Below are positions 18,006 to 27,808 of a stretch of 55,686 bases of DNA, piece by piece (the stretch's first letter is position 1; the number at the start of each line of letters is the position of its first letter). The notes under the pieces were generated by a model. The model did not search any database. It saw only the letters and a program-made list of their open reading frames with translations, and was not told where the DNA came from. Position numbers and translations under genes: made by a program. This DNA is from Planctomyces sp. SH-PL62 (GTDB lineage: Bacteria > Planctomycetota > Planctomycetia > Planctomycetales > Planctomycetaceae), in contig CAMDEA010000033.1 of the NCBI GenBank assembly GCA_945893045.1, positions 1 to 55,686 of the forward strand, written 5' to 3'.

Positions 18006-20696
18006 TTAGAGCTTCACTTCCTTCAGTTTCTGAATCTCTTGCTGCAAGGCGGCGACGGGCTGCAAAGCTTGGTCGGCGGCCTGTTTGGCTGAGGCGAACT
18101 TGTCCTCGATCGGCTTCATCGCAGCAGTGAGTTCCGCGACTTTGGCATTCGAGGCAGTCAGCACGACAACGGCGGCGGCGGCTTTCTTTTCCATGTCGGC
18201 GACGACGACTTTGGCTTTCTCGACGGCGGCGGCTTTCTCGACCAGCAACGCTTTCATCGCGGCCAGGCTGGCCGTTTGCTTGTCGAGAGCCGTCTTGAGC
18301 ATCTCGGCGGCGGCGGCGAGTTCTTTGTCGGTCGGAGCCTTGGCCGCTGCCTCGGCTCCCTTGGTTTGAGCTTCTTTAAGAGCCGGGAGCGCAGCTTCGA
18401 GTCCGGCGACGGTCGTGGTAATCGCGGCGTGTTCGGCGGTCGCGGTGGTCAGGACTTGCTTGGCAGCGGCGACGGCGGCGTTTCCATCATCGACCGCCTT
18501 CTGTGACGTGACGACGACTTGCTGCGCGGCGGCGATGTCGGATTTCATCTTGTTGACGGCACCCAGAGCTTCCTCCGACGCGGCGACAAGCGGCGCTGCG
18601 AGAGCTTGCTTCTCGGTGAGAATTCGTAGCTTCGTGGCGAACTCGATCTCGGCGGTCCAGCGGACAACCTGTTGCTGCGAGGCGGCGAGCTTGGCATTCG
18701 CGGCATCGGCGACGGCCTTCGCGGCCACCGCTTTATCGGTCATCGCTTTATTGGCAACGGTCAGATCGGGAATCGTCTTCTTGACCGCTTCAAGCGCGAC
18801 GTTGCTGTCGGTGATCAGTTTTTCTTGAGCGGCGAGTTGTTCCTTGCCCTTGGTCAGTTCGACGACTTTTTCGGCAACGACTTTCTTGTTGTTGGTGAGC
18901 GTGGCGGCGCGGTTGTCGAGCAGCGCTTTGAGCGCAGTGACGGCAGCGGCGACTTCTTTGTCTTCAGCGTTCTTCGTGGCGGCTTCGGTTCCCTTTGTGA
19001 CCGAGTCGGTCAGCGCGGGGACAACCGGATCGAGTGTCGCGACGACCTTTGCAGCGGCATCGTGAGCGGCTTGTGCGGCGGCGATGGCAGCCTTGCTCGT
19101 CACGGTGGCAGCGGTTGTGTCGGTGACGACTTTCGTCAGCTCAACCATCTTGGTGTTGGCCGTGTTGAGGTCGGTTGTGGCTTTGACGGCGGCGGCTTGA
19201 GCAGCGGTGTAGCCGTCAGTCGCGGCCTTCGCTTCGACAGTCGTCGCTTGCACGGCGGCGTTGGCGGCGGCGAGTCGTTCTTCGAGCGTTGGCGGGTTCG
19301 GTGTCAGGTCGCCGATCTTTGCGCCGTCAACAGCGTTCCAAACGCGGATCGCTCCCGTCCAGTCGGCTCCGATGACACGGTTGGTTTCGTTGCAGATCGC
19401 ACAGGCCAGAGCAATGTCTCCCATCGCTTCAAAAGCTCGGACTGCGGTGCCGTTCTGATCCCACATTTTCACAACGCGGTCGCGGCCGGCGGAAATGATG
19501 CGGCCATCGCGAGCGAAATCGACCGAGGAGGCTCCGGCCCCATGTGCTCCCCAACCTTTGATGTTGCCGCCGTTTTCCATTTCCCACAGACGGACGGTCG
19601 TATCTTCACTGCACGACGCGAGGATGTTGGAATCGAGCCGCCACGAGAAGCCGGTAATCATCGCCGTGTGAGCTTTGAGCGTGTGGAATTCACGGCCGGT
19701 CTCGGCTTCCCACACGAATGCGCCGCCGTTGCGGTCGCCGGTTGCCAGCAACACGCTGTCCGGCGCGAACGCCAGCGACGTGACCCAGTCGGTGTGCTTC
19801 TTCGATTCCCAGAGCTTTGAGCCATCGGTGATCGAGTACACGCGAATCATCTTTGCCGAACCACCTAGCGCGATCAGCGATTGATCGGGCGAAATATCTG
19901 CCGCCAGAATGGTGTCGAGTTCATCACCGACTTCGGTGACTCGTTCGCCGGTCTTCACGTTGAAGATCACGACCTTGCCTTGAGCGGACGCGTGACCGCC
20001 GGCGACCATCAACAGGCTGCCGCTGCGGCTGAACTTCAGCACCTGCGGAATGCCTTCCGGGTACGGCAACACACCCACCAGTTCGAGCGTGGCGGTGTTG
20101 TACAACAGCACTTGCTTCTGTCCCGGCACGGCCGCGAGCGGCGACCAAGGATTCACCGCGAGGCTCGTAATGGCCGTCGTCGTTCGCGTCTTAATGACCG
20201 GCGCGAGACTCATGCGTTCCGGCATCGGTGGCGGACCTACGGGTCGAACGGTCGGCGCGGCGGCGAGCTTCAGGTCCATCTTCGGTTTCTTGCTGGCGAG
20301 CGCTTTGCTGCCCGTCGTTTCGAGTGCTCCGCCGTCGATCCAGTTCTTGATGACGGCCAGCATCTCGGCCGGCAGTTTCTCGGTGTTGGGCGGCATCTTC
20401 GGCTCTTCTTCGTGGTTGATGACCTTCCACAAGATGCTCGCGCCGGAATTCCCCGGATCAAAAATCTCGCCCGATCCGCCTCCGGTCTTCACAGCCGTAA
20501 AGTTCGACAGATCGAGACCGCCACTCTTCTTGTCAGTGTTGTGACAGGTCAAGCACTTGGCTCGCAGGATCGGCAAGACGTGATCGATGTAGGTGACCTT
20601 CGGTGCGTCGGCCGCAGTCGCGGTGGACACCGAACTCCCCAACAGACCACAGGTGATGACCGCGCCACCAAACCACGAGAAGAACTTTGCTGTCAT
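18006..20696 (-). CDS. Planctomycete cytochrome-c domain + WD40 propeller + Ala-rich coiled coil
   Basis: The product is about 896 residues. A signal peptide (MTAKFFSWFGGAVITCGLLG...TAA) is followed by a planctomycete-type c-heme segment with KCLTCH and the GGLDL and EPKMPP signatures of PSCyt domains. Residues of roughly 175-470 form WD40 blades (for example HTDWVTSLAFAPDSVLLATG and DTTVRLWEMENG). The remaining 430 residues are an Ala/Val/Thr/Lys-rich coiled coil that contains two related copies of about 100 residues. GGGAG lies 9 nt before ATG 20696; the upstream TTG is less likely. It probably works in the envelope with the neighbouring DUF1501 and DUF1549/1553 products, as is common in this phylum. 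Confidence 0.9.
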   Translation of the reverse strand: MTAKFFSWFGGAVITCGLLGSSVSTATAADAPKVTYIDHVLPILRAKCLTCHNTDKKSGGLDLSNFTAVKTGGGSGEIFDPGNSGASILWKVINHEEEPKMPPNTEKLPAEMLAVIKNWIDGGALETTGSKALASKKPKMDLKLAAAPTVRPVGPPPMPERMSLAPVIKTRTTTAITSLAVNPWSPLAAVPGQKQVLLYNTATLELVGVLPYPEGIPQVLKFSRSGSLLMVAGGHASAQGKVVIFNVKTGERVTEVGDELDTILAADISPDQSLIALGGSAKMIRVYSITDGSKLWESKKHTDWVTSLAFAPDSVLLATGDRNGGAFVWEAETGREFHTLKAHTAMITGFSWRLDSNILASCSEDTTVRLWEMENGGNIKGWGAHGAGASSVDFARDGRIISAGRDRVVKMWDQNGTAVRAFEAMGDIALACAICNETNRVIGADWTGAIRVWNAVDGAKIGDLTPNPPTLEERLAAANAAVQATTVEAKAATDGYTAAQAAAVKATTDLNTANTKMVELTKVVTDTTAATVTSKAAIAAAQAAHDAAAKVVATLDPVVPALTDSVTKGTEAATKNAEDKEVAAAVTALKALLDNRAATLTNNKKVVAEKVVELTKGKEQLAAQEKLITDSNVALEAVKKTIPDLTVANKAMTDKAVAAKAVADAANAKLAASQQQVVRWTAEIEFATKLRILTEKQALAAPLVAASEEALGAVNKMKSDIAAAQQVVVTSQKAVDDGNAAVAAAKQVLTTATAEHAAITTTVAGLEAALPALKEAQTKGAEAAAKAPTDKELAAAAEMLKTALDKQTASLAAMKALLVEKAAAVEKAKVVVADMEKKAAAAVVVLTASNAKVAELTAAMKPIEDKFASAKQAADQALQPVAALQQEIQKLKEVKL

Positions 20697-20714
20697 GACT
20701 TGAACTCCCAATAA

Positions 20715-20790
20715 GTAGGTTGGCGCTCCGAGCCGACCATTCCGATCTGGCCTTTTCGAACCACATGGCCGGGTCAGAGACCCAACCTAC
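20715..20790. repeat. REPIN-like palindrome (GTAGGTTGG type)
   Basis: GTAGGTTGGCGCTCCGAGCC at the left and an inverted GTAGGTTGGGTCTCTGACCC at the right. Each half is GTAG plus a hairpin (GGTTGGC...GCCGACC; GGGTC...GACCC), with about 28 nt between. It lies between the MGMT-like gene and the WD40/cytochrome gene, close to the latter's start. Confidence 0.75.
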
Positions 20791-20828
20791 GAAACTCGTC
20801 ACATTCCAAAAACTCTTCGCCGCTTCGT

Positions 20829-21380
20829 CTATCGGCTTCGACCGGCAGATTTTGCAGGTTGGCACCGCGAGCTTGCCTGACCGCTCTGCTTTGCTCGATC
20901 CGACAAATCAGAGGAAACCAATCGACTCTCATAATCCGCAACGATCCACTTCTTTCCCTTGGGGACGACTCGATGCCCTTCGGCTTCAAGCCGCACCTTC
21001 AACACTTCGACGCCGCCGGGAAACTTCGGATTCAACTCGCCGCCGGTCTTCAATGTTCGCCAGTACGGTGTGATCCGCTTAGCACCGGCTGTCTCGGCTT
21101 CGTCGGCTGCATGAGCCGCGATCCACGCAAAGATGCCGCAACACATCGGGCAGGCCATCGTCGTGTGGTGCTTCTGAGCGACCTTTGTCTGGATCTCCTT
21201 GGTGGTGATGAGCCGTCCCTTCGGGACCGACTTCATGATCTCGTCCACTTCCACCGGAGCCGGAATCGCACACGTTCCCTCGCCCCAGCGCTTCGACATC
21301 TTCCCCTCGATCACCGAGACCTTTGGCAGGCCCTTGCTGTCGAGGAGTTTTTCTCGCCAAGTTTTGCGCGGCTTTGCCAT
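20829..21380 (-). CDS. MGMT-family (alkyltransferase-like) protein
   Basis: The product is 183 residues: KTWREKLLDSKGLPKV, KRWGEGTCAIPAPVEVDEIM, PKGRLITTKEIQTKVAQKHH, then ACPMCCGIFAWIAAHAADEA and ITPYWRTLKTGGELNPKFPG. This resembles proteins annotated as MGMT family: a winged-helix DNA-binding fold related to O6-alkylguanine transferases but without the canonical PCHR active site. CPMCC occupies the equivalent stretch, so both a methyl-acceptor and a purely DNA-binding role are possible. It lies 18 nt downstream of the DUF1549/1553 gene, clearly in one transcription unit, which is an unusual partner for a DNA-repair-like protein. The C-terminal 30 residues (Ser/Arg-rich) look non-conserved. 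Confidence 0.68.
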   Translation of the reverse strand: MAKPRKTWREKLLDSKGLPKVSVIEGKMSKRWGEGTCAIPAPVEVDEIMKSVPKGRLITTKEIQTKVAQKHHTTMACPMCCGIFAWIAAHAADEAETAGAKRITPYWRTLKTGGELNPKFPGGVEVLKVRLEAEGHRVVPKGKKWIVADYESRLVSSDLSDRAKQSGQASSRCQPAKSAGRSR

Positions 21381-21398
21381 GCTGGCCTCACCTCGCGA

Positions 21399-23840
21399 TC
21401 AGTGGTTGAACACGAACTCTCGCGAGTTCAGCAGCGACCAAAACACATCTTCGAGGACGGGCTTGGGATCCTTCTCGTTGACGAGGACGCCGTTGAGAGC
21501 GGCCAGTTCTTTTTCCGTCGGCTTGCGGGTCAGCGTGCGGAGGTACATTTCTTCGATGATCTGCGGCGGAGTCTTGCCTTCTTTCAGGCGAAGGTCGATC
21601 AAGCCTCCTTGCTGGAGCTTGTTGTTGACCGTGTCGCCGTTGAGCAGGTGCAAGGCTTGCGACAGGTTCGGTTCCATCTTCACCTCGCACGAGCAAACGC
21701 TGTCGCGGGTGGCTCGGCCGAAGGTCGTCAGGAAGTACGTCGAAGTGTTGCCGTCTGCGATCTGAACGGCTCGCGAACCGAGGGGCAGGCCACCGAACTT
21801 GTCTTTGGTTTGCGTCGCCAACGTGATGCAGTCGAGCAACACTTCCGACCGGATGCGCCGCAGCGTCGCGTGCGAGAAGTTCCGGTCGTCGAGCGCGTTC
21901 GTCTCGTTGGTCTTCGTCGAAAGCTGATAGATACGGCTGGTACAGATGTCGCGGACCAGCTTTTTGAAGTCGTAGTTGTACTCGGTGAATTTCTTGCCGA
22001 GTTCGTCGATCAACTCGGCGTTCGACGGCGGGTTGCTGACGCGCACATCGTCGACTTGGTCGATGATCCCTTGGCCGAAGAAGTGCGACCAGACAATGTT
22101 CGCCAGGTTCTTGGCGAAGTACGGGTTCTCTTTCGAAGCCAGCCAAGTCGCCATGACTTCGCGCCGGTCCTTACCGGCAACATCCGGCACGGCTCCACCA
22201 AGGAGTTTAGGAACCATGACTCGACCGCCAACCGGATGTCGTACGTCACCGCCACCAGCGTTGAAAATGATGATCTCCCGCGGGTCTTCGCCCTGCTTGC
22301 GACCGATTTGCGAGAAGAACGCGGCGAAGCTGTAGTAATCGTCCATCGTCCAACGATCGAACGGATGGTTGTGGCACTGAGCACATTGAATCCGCATCCC
22401 CATGAAGACCTGAGCGACGTTTTCGGACGTTTTCAGAGTTTCTCGCTCGATCTGATAGTAGTTGGTCGCGGCGTTTGCAAAAGTGCCCCCCTTGGCCGAG
22501 AGTAATTCGCGAACCATCTGGTCCATCGGCATGTTCTTGGCGACGCGTTCTTGCAGCCATTCGTAGTACCGCAGCATCGGCTTCGTGGTGATCTGGTTGT
22601 TGGTCCGAATCTGTAACAGCTCGGCCCATTTCATCACCCACATCTCGACGAACTCTTTGCGGCCGAGCAGTTCGTCCACGAGCGCGTCCCGCTTCTTTGG
22701 GTCGGCGTTGGTTATGAACTTGGTGTATTCTTCAACAGACGGCAGCACGCCGACGATGTCGAGGTACGCTCGGCGGACGAATTCCTCGTCGGTGCAAAGT
22801 TCGCTGGGGTTGATCCGGAGCCGCTTGAGCTTTTCGTTGACGAGGTGATCGACGTAGTTGTTCTCCGGCAATGTCGGAGCGTTGTATTGAAAGCCCTTGG
22901 GCAGTGTGATGAAGTGCGAGCCGACGGTGTGCGTCTCGAAGCGAGCCATCAAGAACGCCTCGCCACGCTTACCGGCCGTGACGAGACCTTGTTGCGAAAC
23001 TCCCGCCGACGTGTCGTTGTTCGTCATGAAGAACGCCAGCGAGGTGACATCGCGATCGGTGCCGTCCGAATACTTCGCTCGCACGGTGATTTGCTGCGTT
23101 GAGCCTTCGCCATCGAGCACCGCGCTGGGCGGATAAAGCTCGACCGCGAGCACCTTCGGCACTTCGCCCACATCGTTTGGAGCACCTGCTTCCAGCCAAC
23201 GGATCGTGGTTTGATTCAGTTCGCTGTTTGGCTCGTACCGCTTGCCGCCGGTGTGCGGCACGACGCCGGTGTTCTTTTCCACCAGCAAGCTTTCCGCGGG
23301 CAACGCGAGATTAACGCGGCGACCGCTCATCTCGCGCGTCAGGCGATAGTGGTCTCCGTCCGGATCGAAACCGAACAGCGAGAGCCGAAAGCCGTCTTTG
23401 CCGCGAGCCGCTCCGTGACACGACCCGGTGTTGCAACCGGCCTTCATGAAAACCGGCATGACATCCAGTTTGAACGAGATCGGCCGATCCGCCGTCGCGT
23501 GGGCGACCTCGACCGGAATGACGACCGACTTCCCGCCGAAGTCCACCTTCAGCTCGGTCTTCCCGTCGGCGACCGGATACATCGTGTGATTTTCAAACTT
23601 CACAAACGCCGGATTGGCAAACGCGAAAGTCGATGCCTTGGTGACGTCGCGTGTGATCCCATCGGCATACGTCGCCTGTACGACGATCGACTGCCGATCA
23701 CGAATCGTGTTGATCTGCGCGTTCGGCGGATACACGGCGATGGAAACCGGCACCGGCTCTTGAGCGACGGCACTCGACGCAGCCAAGCCACCGGTCAAAA
23801 GGAGCGTCGCCAAACCTGACAGTGTTCTGGGAAATCGCAT
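21399..23840 (-). CDS. DUF1549/DUF1553 secreted protein with Ig-like and c-heme motifs
   Basis: The product is 813 residues. A signal peptide (MRFPRTLSGLATLLLTGG...AVAQ) is followed by a BIG2-like domain, a CNTGSCHG heme-like motif (CxxxCH), a second BIG2-like domain (LYPPSAVLDGEG), then DUF1549 (NNYVDHLVNEKLKRLRINPS...YLDIVGVLPS) with CAQCHNHPFDRW (CxxCH), and DUF1553 (NIVWSHFFGQGIIDQVDDVR to the end). The family is a planctomycete/verrucomicrobial secreted protein of unknown enzymatic role, always near DUF1501. GAGGAG precedes ATG 23840. The MGMT-like gene follows after 18 nt, and the PPC-domain gene is 97 nt upstream. Confidence 0.93.
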   Translation of the reverse strand: MRFPRTLSGLATLLLTGGLAASSAVAQEPVPVSIAVYPPNAQINTIRDRQSIVVQATYADGITRDVTKASTFAFANPAFVKFENHTMYPVADGKTELKVDFGGKSVVIPVEVAHATADRPISFKLDVMPVFMKAGCNTGSCHGAARGKDGFRLSLFGFDPDGDHYRLTREMSGRRVNLALPAESLLVEKNTGVVPHTGGKRYEPNSELNQTTIRWLEAGAPNDVGEVPKVLAVELYPPSAVLDGEGSTQQITVRAKYSDGTDRDVTSLAFFMTNNDTSAGVSQQGLVTAGKRGEAFLMARFETHTVGSHFITLPKGFQYNAPTLPENNYVDHLVNEKLKRLRINPSELCTDEEFVRRAYLDIVGVLPSVEEYTKFITNADPKKRDALVDELLGRKEFVEMWVMKWAELLQIRTNNQITTKPMLRYYEWLQERVAKNMPMDQMVRELLSAKGGTFANAATNYYQIERETLKTSENVAQVFMGMRIQCAQCHNHPFDRWTMDDYYSFAAFFSQIGRKQGEDPREIIIFNAGGGDVRHPVGGRVMVPKLLGGAVPDVAGKDRREVMATWLASKENPYFAKNLANIVWSHFFGQGIIDQVDDVRVSNPPSNAELIDELGKKFTEYNYDFKKLVRDICTSRIYQLSTKTNETNALDDRNFSHATLRRIRSEVLLDCITLATQTKDKFGGLPLGSRAVQIADGNTSTYFLTTFGRATRDSVCSCEVKMEPNLSQALHLLNGDTVNNKLQQGGLIDLRLKEGKTPPQIIEEMYLRTLTRKPTEKELAALNGVLVNEKDPKPVLEDVFWSLLNSREFVFNH

Positions 23841-23937
23841 CTCGTCACTCCTCGATTGAGAGGTTGTTTTGCAAGTTGTTTGGAACGCTAATTTTCGCTG
23901 ATCAACGCTAATCTGACTTAGCGAAGATTAGTGTTCT

Positions 23938-26364
23938 CTATTTACCGGCCTTGGCTTTGGCATCTTCGCGAAGTTGTTCCAATCGGCTGAGTCGCTTAGG
24001 TGCCACGGCGGCGACCGGCATTGGTGTAGGAGCCGCAGCGGCGACAGCCGGCACTGGCATCGGAGCCGGTGTGTTTGGCTTGGGCGGCAGCGGTACGTCG
24101 ATGCGAAGCTCGGCTCCGCCGACGTTATGCGTCACCGGTTCGCCGTTGGCCGTGATGGTCACGACGCCGAAGATGCCGTGCTTGCCGGCGGGACTGCTCT
24201 TCTCGGTCGTGACCTTGAAGACCAGTTCTTTCGTGTCCTTCGTGAATTGCAATGGTTGCGAAAGAACCTTGTTGGGCAGCGCGAGCAATTGGACGTTGGC
24301 GTTCCCCTCGAACGGCGTTGTCACTTCAACTTTGCAGACGACTTCAGTGGGTAGACCTTGATCGACCGCCGCGCGTTGCATGGCGAAGGTGACCCACGGA
24401 GCACTGATCTCCAGGTTGCCGAGTTGGGTCGAAGAGAACGCGGCACCGCCGATGTCGGCAGAGCCGAGTACGAAGATCCGCCACTTGCCAATCTGAGCGT
24501 TGCCGGCGGCGTTGATCGGATACAGCGCTTCGTTCTGACCTTCGGGGATTGTCACGGACGGCGCGGCACCGATGCCCGGCGGGGCAAACGGGAAGATCAA
24601 ATTGATCGGGGCCTTAAAGCCTTCTTTCCGGGTCGCCACGACTTTCAGTTGAATCGAACCGTTTTGAGCGAGCGGGACTTTGGGTTCGACGAGGTCGATC
24701 TTAAAGGGCAACTCATCGACGACGGCCACCGCCAACCGATCGACGTCGCGCCACGAGTACATCGACTGGCCGGGAGCGCCGATGATGAACTCGGCGCGGT
24801 TGAAGAAGCCGCCACGAATGGCCGGGTTGTCGGCATGTCGTCCGATGAAATCGACCAGCGCGCCGTTGACTGGTGCGTCGGCAGCGGCCTCGAAGACGAC
24901 TGGCATTGATGCCAGGTTTTCGGCCATCGGTTCGGCGACGATTGTGATGCCGACGGGCATGCCTTGGGGTTCGAGCAACAGTTTGCCACCGAAGTTGGCA
25001 CGGCTCGCGTTGATAATCGTGCCGAAGCGATTGCCCTTCGCGACATAAACTTGGCGACGGTACTGGCCGTATCGCTCGACCTGCGGAATGCTCAGTTGCA
25101 GCGACGGCACGACGCCGGTGAATTCGACTCGGTACACGAAGCCCGGCCCGCCGCGTTGCAGGTGATCGGTGACGCTCAGCAGGTATTCGCCGTCGGCGGG
25201 GATCGTCACGCGGAAGTAACTGTCCGGCCCACGCGAGTCATCGTTGCTGACAATGCCGCCGCCTTGTGCGTTGTAAAGCACCATCACCGGGTCGATCGCC
25301 GAGCGGATGCGGCGACCGTAGCACTCAACCTCGAAGACTTGTCCTTTGGTCGCGGTGAACTTGAAGAAGTCAATGTCGCCCGGTTCCTGCAAGATGCCGT
25401 TGAAGGCGTTAGGAAGCGTGGCGGGCGTCGCCTGAGCGACGGCGTTGTTCGGTTCAACTTCCAGCGAGTTGCCATGCTCGAACAGGCGGAACGGATTTGG
25501 TGAAGGAGCGATCTCGGTACCAGCGGTTGCAAACAAGCCGGTGAATTCCTTCGAGTGGGCGGTTGGCAGTTTGAACTTCTGCACGAATTCGCCAGCCGGA
25601 TCGCCGAGGAATTTCGCGTCGATCTCTTCGCCTAACTTTCCACCCGCCGGATAAACGGCGAGCGGACGCGGGAAGGTTCCGACGTGCAGCCGATAAGTGC
25701 TGCCTCCGCCGTAAGCAGTCTCGCGAATTTGAATGACGTACTTGCCGTCCTCTGGCGCGACGATCGACGCAACGGAGTCCTGATTGACCAGCGGTGTGTC
25801 GTCGGCAGCCGACAACTCAAACCGCTTCATGTCGAGGATCGCGACATACGGATCGAACAGCGCCGAACCGAGCCGCATGGCTTCGACCTCGGCACAGATG
25901 CGTTGCCCCTTCTTCGCTTCGACGATGAAGTAATCAACGTCTTCGCCGCCGATGCTGCCGACGACCGTTTGATTCAGCGTGATTGGCTGTGGCTGATCGA
26001 AGAGCGAGTTCGGTTCTTTCTCATCCAATTGCGGCAACACTCCGATGTAGAACGTTCGGTAGTCGGAGATGCCGGTTTTCGTCCGGACCTGAGCGACGTG
26101 CTCGCCGAGTCGGCAGTCGGGCGCGATCTTGACCGTGGCCTTGCAGTTGTTGACGTCGACGGTTTCGACCTTCACGACTTCAAGACCGGGTGAGTAGAAG
26201 AGGATCTGCTGCCCATCGCCAAGCTGCGACCCGCTGAAGGTCAGCACCGCTTCGGTGCCGCGCTGCACGCCTCGCGGATTGATGATGCTCAGCCGAGGAG
26301 ACGCGGCAAAAGCGGAAGTCGCACAAACCACGATCAGGAGTGAGGCCAGAATTCTTCGGAACAT
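23938..26364 (-). CDS. Secreted protein with two PPC (pre-peptidase C-terminal) domains
   Basis: The product is about 808 residues. A signal peptide (MFRRILASLLIVVCATSAFA) is followed by an IPT/Ig-like strand region and two PPC domains, each opening with an EPN signature: KEPNSLFDQPQPITLNQTVV and EVEPNNAVAQATPATLPNAF. These continue with DxDxF-type segments (EDVDYFIVEAKKG, GDIDFFKFTATKG). More Ig-like strands and a Pro/Ala-rich linker (PVPAVAAAAPTPMPVAAVAP) precede a charged helix. I start at ATG 26364, where GGAG lies about 9 nt upstream; the open frame runs 69 codons further without signal. It lies between DUF1501 and DUF1549/1553 genes and probably belongs to the same envelope complex. Confidence 0.9.
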   Translation of the reverse strand: MFRRILASLLIVVCATSAFAASPRLSIINPRGVQRGTEAVLTFSGSQLGDGQQILFYSPGLEVVKVETVDVNNCKATVKIAPDCRLGEHVAQVRTKTGISDYRTFYIGVLPQLDEKEPNSLFDQPQPITLNQTVVGSIGGEDVDYFIVEAKKGQRICAEVEAMRLGSALFDPYVAILDMKRFELSAADDTPLVNQDSVASIVAPEDGKYVIQIRETAYGGGSTYRLHVGTFPRPLAVYPAGGKLGEEIDAKFLGDPAGEFVQKFKLPTAHSKEFTGLFATAGTEIAPSPNPFRLFEHGNSLEVEPNNAVAQATPATLPNAFNGILQEPGDIDFFKFTATKGQVFEVECYGRRIRSAIDPVMVLYNAQGGGIVSNDDSRGPDSYFRVTIPADGEYLLSVTDHLQRGGPGFVYRVEFTGVVPSLQLSIPQVERYGQYRRQVYVAKGNRFGTIINASRANFGGKLLLEPQGMPVGITIVAEPMAENLASMPVVFEAAADAPVNGALVDFIGRHADNPAIRGGFFNRAEFIIGAPGQSMYSWRDVDRLAVAVVDELPFKIDLVEPKVPLAQNGSIQLKVVATRKEGFKAPINLIFPFAPPGIGAAPSVTIPEGQNEALYPINAAGNAQIGKWRIFVLGSADIGGAAFSSTQLGNLEISAPWVTFAMQRAAVDQGLPTEVVCKVEVTTPFEGNANVQLLALPNKVLSQPLQFTKDTKELVFKVTTEKSSPAGKHGIFGVVTITANGEPVTHNVGGAELRIDVPLPPKPNTPAPMPVPAVAAAAPTPMPVAAVAPKRLSRLEQLREDAKAKAGK

Positions 26365-26413
26365 GAGTCGAGCTCCGTGAAGCGGTGAAGAGGCAGCGAG
26401 CAAGGGATGTGAC

Positions 26414-26488
26414 AACGGCTTTCGGCTATCTACTCTCGGCTGACAGCCGGTGGGGCCGATCGCCGTGAGCCGACGGCCGAAAGCCGTT
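26414..26488. repeat. Inverted repeat upstream of the PPC-domain gene
   Basis: AACGGCTTTCGGC (26414-26426) and GCCGAAAGCCGTT (26476-26488) are exact inverse copies, with further imperfect pairing inside. It lies between the DUF1501 stop and the PPC start. It lacks the GTAG ends. Confidence 0.7.
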
Positions 26489-26512
26489 ATCTCCATCCAA
26501 GGTTTCCAACAA

Positions 26513-27808
26513 CTATGCGAGCAGTTCCTTTCGGACCTTGCCGCCGTCACAGATTTCGATCGGGCGGTCACCGGGGGCCATCAGTTCTTTGTCGGCGTTG
26601 ATGCCCAGGCAGTGGTAAATCGTGGTCGCCCAGTCTTCGACGTTGAGGGCGTCGTCTTCCGGTTCGCTGGCGGTCGAGTTCGACGAGCCATAGACGATTC
26701 CCGGCTTCATGCCGCCGCCGGCAAAGACGACGCTGAAGACTTTCGGCCAGTGATCGCGGCCAGCGGTCGCGTTGATCTTCGGCGTGCGGCCGAATTCCGA
26801 GGCGATGCAGACCAGCGTGTCCTTCAGCAGACCACGACCATCAAGGTCCGAGATGAGCTGAGCATACGCTTGATCGAACGCCGGCAACTGGCTGCGGATG
26901 CTGCCATTGATGTTGTCGTGCATGTCCCAACCGCCGTAGGTCAGCGTCACGAAACGCACACCCGACTCGACCAATCGGCGAGCCATCAGCATTCGCTGGC
27001 CGGCCGTGTTGCGGCCGTAAGCATCGCGAATCGGAGACGGCTCGGCGTCGATGTTGAACGCCTCTCGAGCATCGACCGACGACACGAGTCCGTAGGCCCG
27101 TTGATAGAACGTATCGACGGCGTCGAGCGAGTCCGACTTCTCTTTCTTCGTGAAGTGGTCATTGACCGTATCGAGGATCGTGCGTCGCCGAGTGAATCGC
27201 GTGTCATCGACACCGCCCGGCAGCTTCAGGTCGCGGACGGTGAAGCCATTCGCGGCCGGATCAGAACCGAGGCTGAACGGGGCGAACGACGAACTGAGAT
27301 AGCCGGTACCGGCGAACTCGTTCGGCTGGCCCGGAATGCAGACGTACGGCGGAAGATTCTTGCGTGGGCCGAACTCGTGCGAGACCACGCTGCCCATGCT
27401 CGGAAACTGCAAGGCCGGACTGGGGCGATAGCCGGTAAACATGTTGTGAGTGCCACGCTCGTGAGCCGCTTCGCCGTGCGTCATCGAGCGACAAATCGTC
27501 AGCTTGTTGGCGATTTGAGCAGTCTTCGGCATCATCTCGTTGACGAACGTGCCGGAGACGTTCGTCTGGATCGAGTTCATCGGGCCGCGGTATTCAATCG
27601 GAGCATATGGTTTTGGATCCCAGGTCTCCTGGTGAGCAGCGCCGCCGGGCAAATAGATGAAAATGACGGACTTGGCTGTCCCCTCTTTGCTCTCGTATTT
27701 CTTGATGTCTGCCTTGGCCTTCAAGGCGAAGTAGTCGGCGAGCGTCAGGCCAATGCCTCCGCAAAAGCCCACATGCAGAAAGTCACGACGTGAAGGACGC
27801 ATTCCCAT
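26513..27808 (-). CDS. DUF1501 (sulfatase-like) Tat-exported protein
   Basis: The product is 431 residues. The N-terminus MGMRPSRRDFLHVGFCGGIG is a clear twin-arginine signal (SRRDFL). Family blocks: SVIFIYLPGGAAHQETWDPK, ICRSMTHGEAAHERGTHNMF, MARRLVESGVRFVTLTYGGW, and IASEFGRTPKINATAGRDHW. AAGGAG lies about 9 nt before ATG 27808. It is the first gene of the minus-strand block leading through the PPC, DUF1549/1553, MGMT-like and WD40/cytochrome genes. Substrate is unknown. Confidence 0.93.
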   Translation of the reverse strand: MGMRPSRRDFLHVGFCGGIGLTLADYFALKAKADIKKYESKEGTAKSVIFIYLPGGAAHQETWDPKPYAPIEYRGPMNSIQTNVSGTFVNEMMPKTAQIANKLTICRSMTHGEAAHERGTHNMFTGYRPSPALQFPSMGSVVSHEFGPRKNLPPYVCIPGQPNEFAGTGYLSSSFAPFSLGSDPAANGFTVRDLKLPGGVDDTRFTRRRTILDTVNDHFTKKEKSDSLDAVDTFYQRAYGLVSSVDAREAFNIDAEPSPIRDAYGRNTAGQRMLMARRLVESGVRFVTLTYGGWDMHDNINGSIRSQLPAFDQAYAQLISDLDGRGLLKDTLVCIASEFGRTPKINATAGRDHWPKVFSVVFAGGGMKPGIVYGSSNSTASEPEDDALNVEDWATTIYHCLGINADKELMAPGDRPIEICDGGKVRKELLA

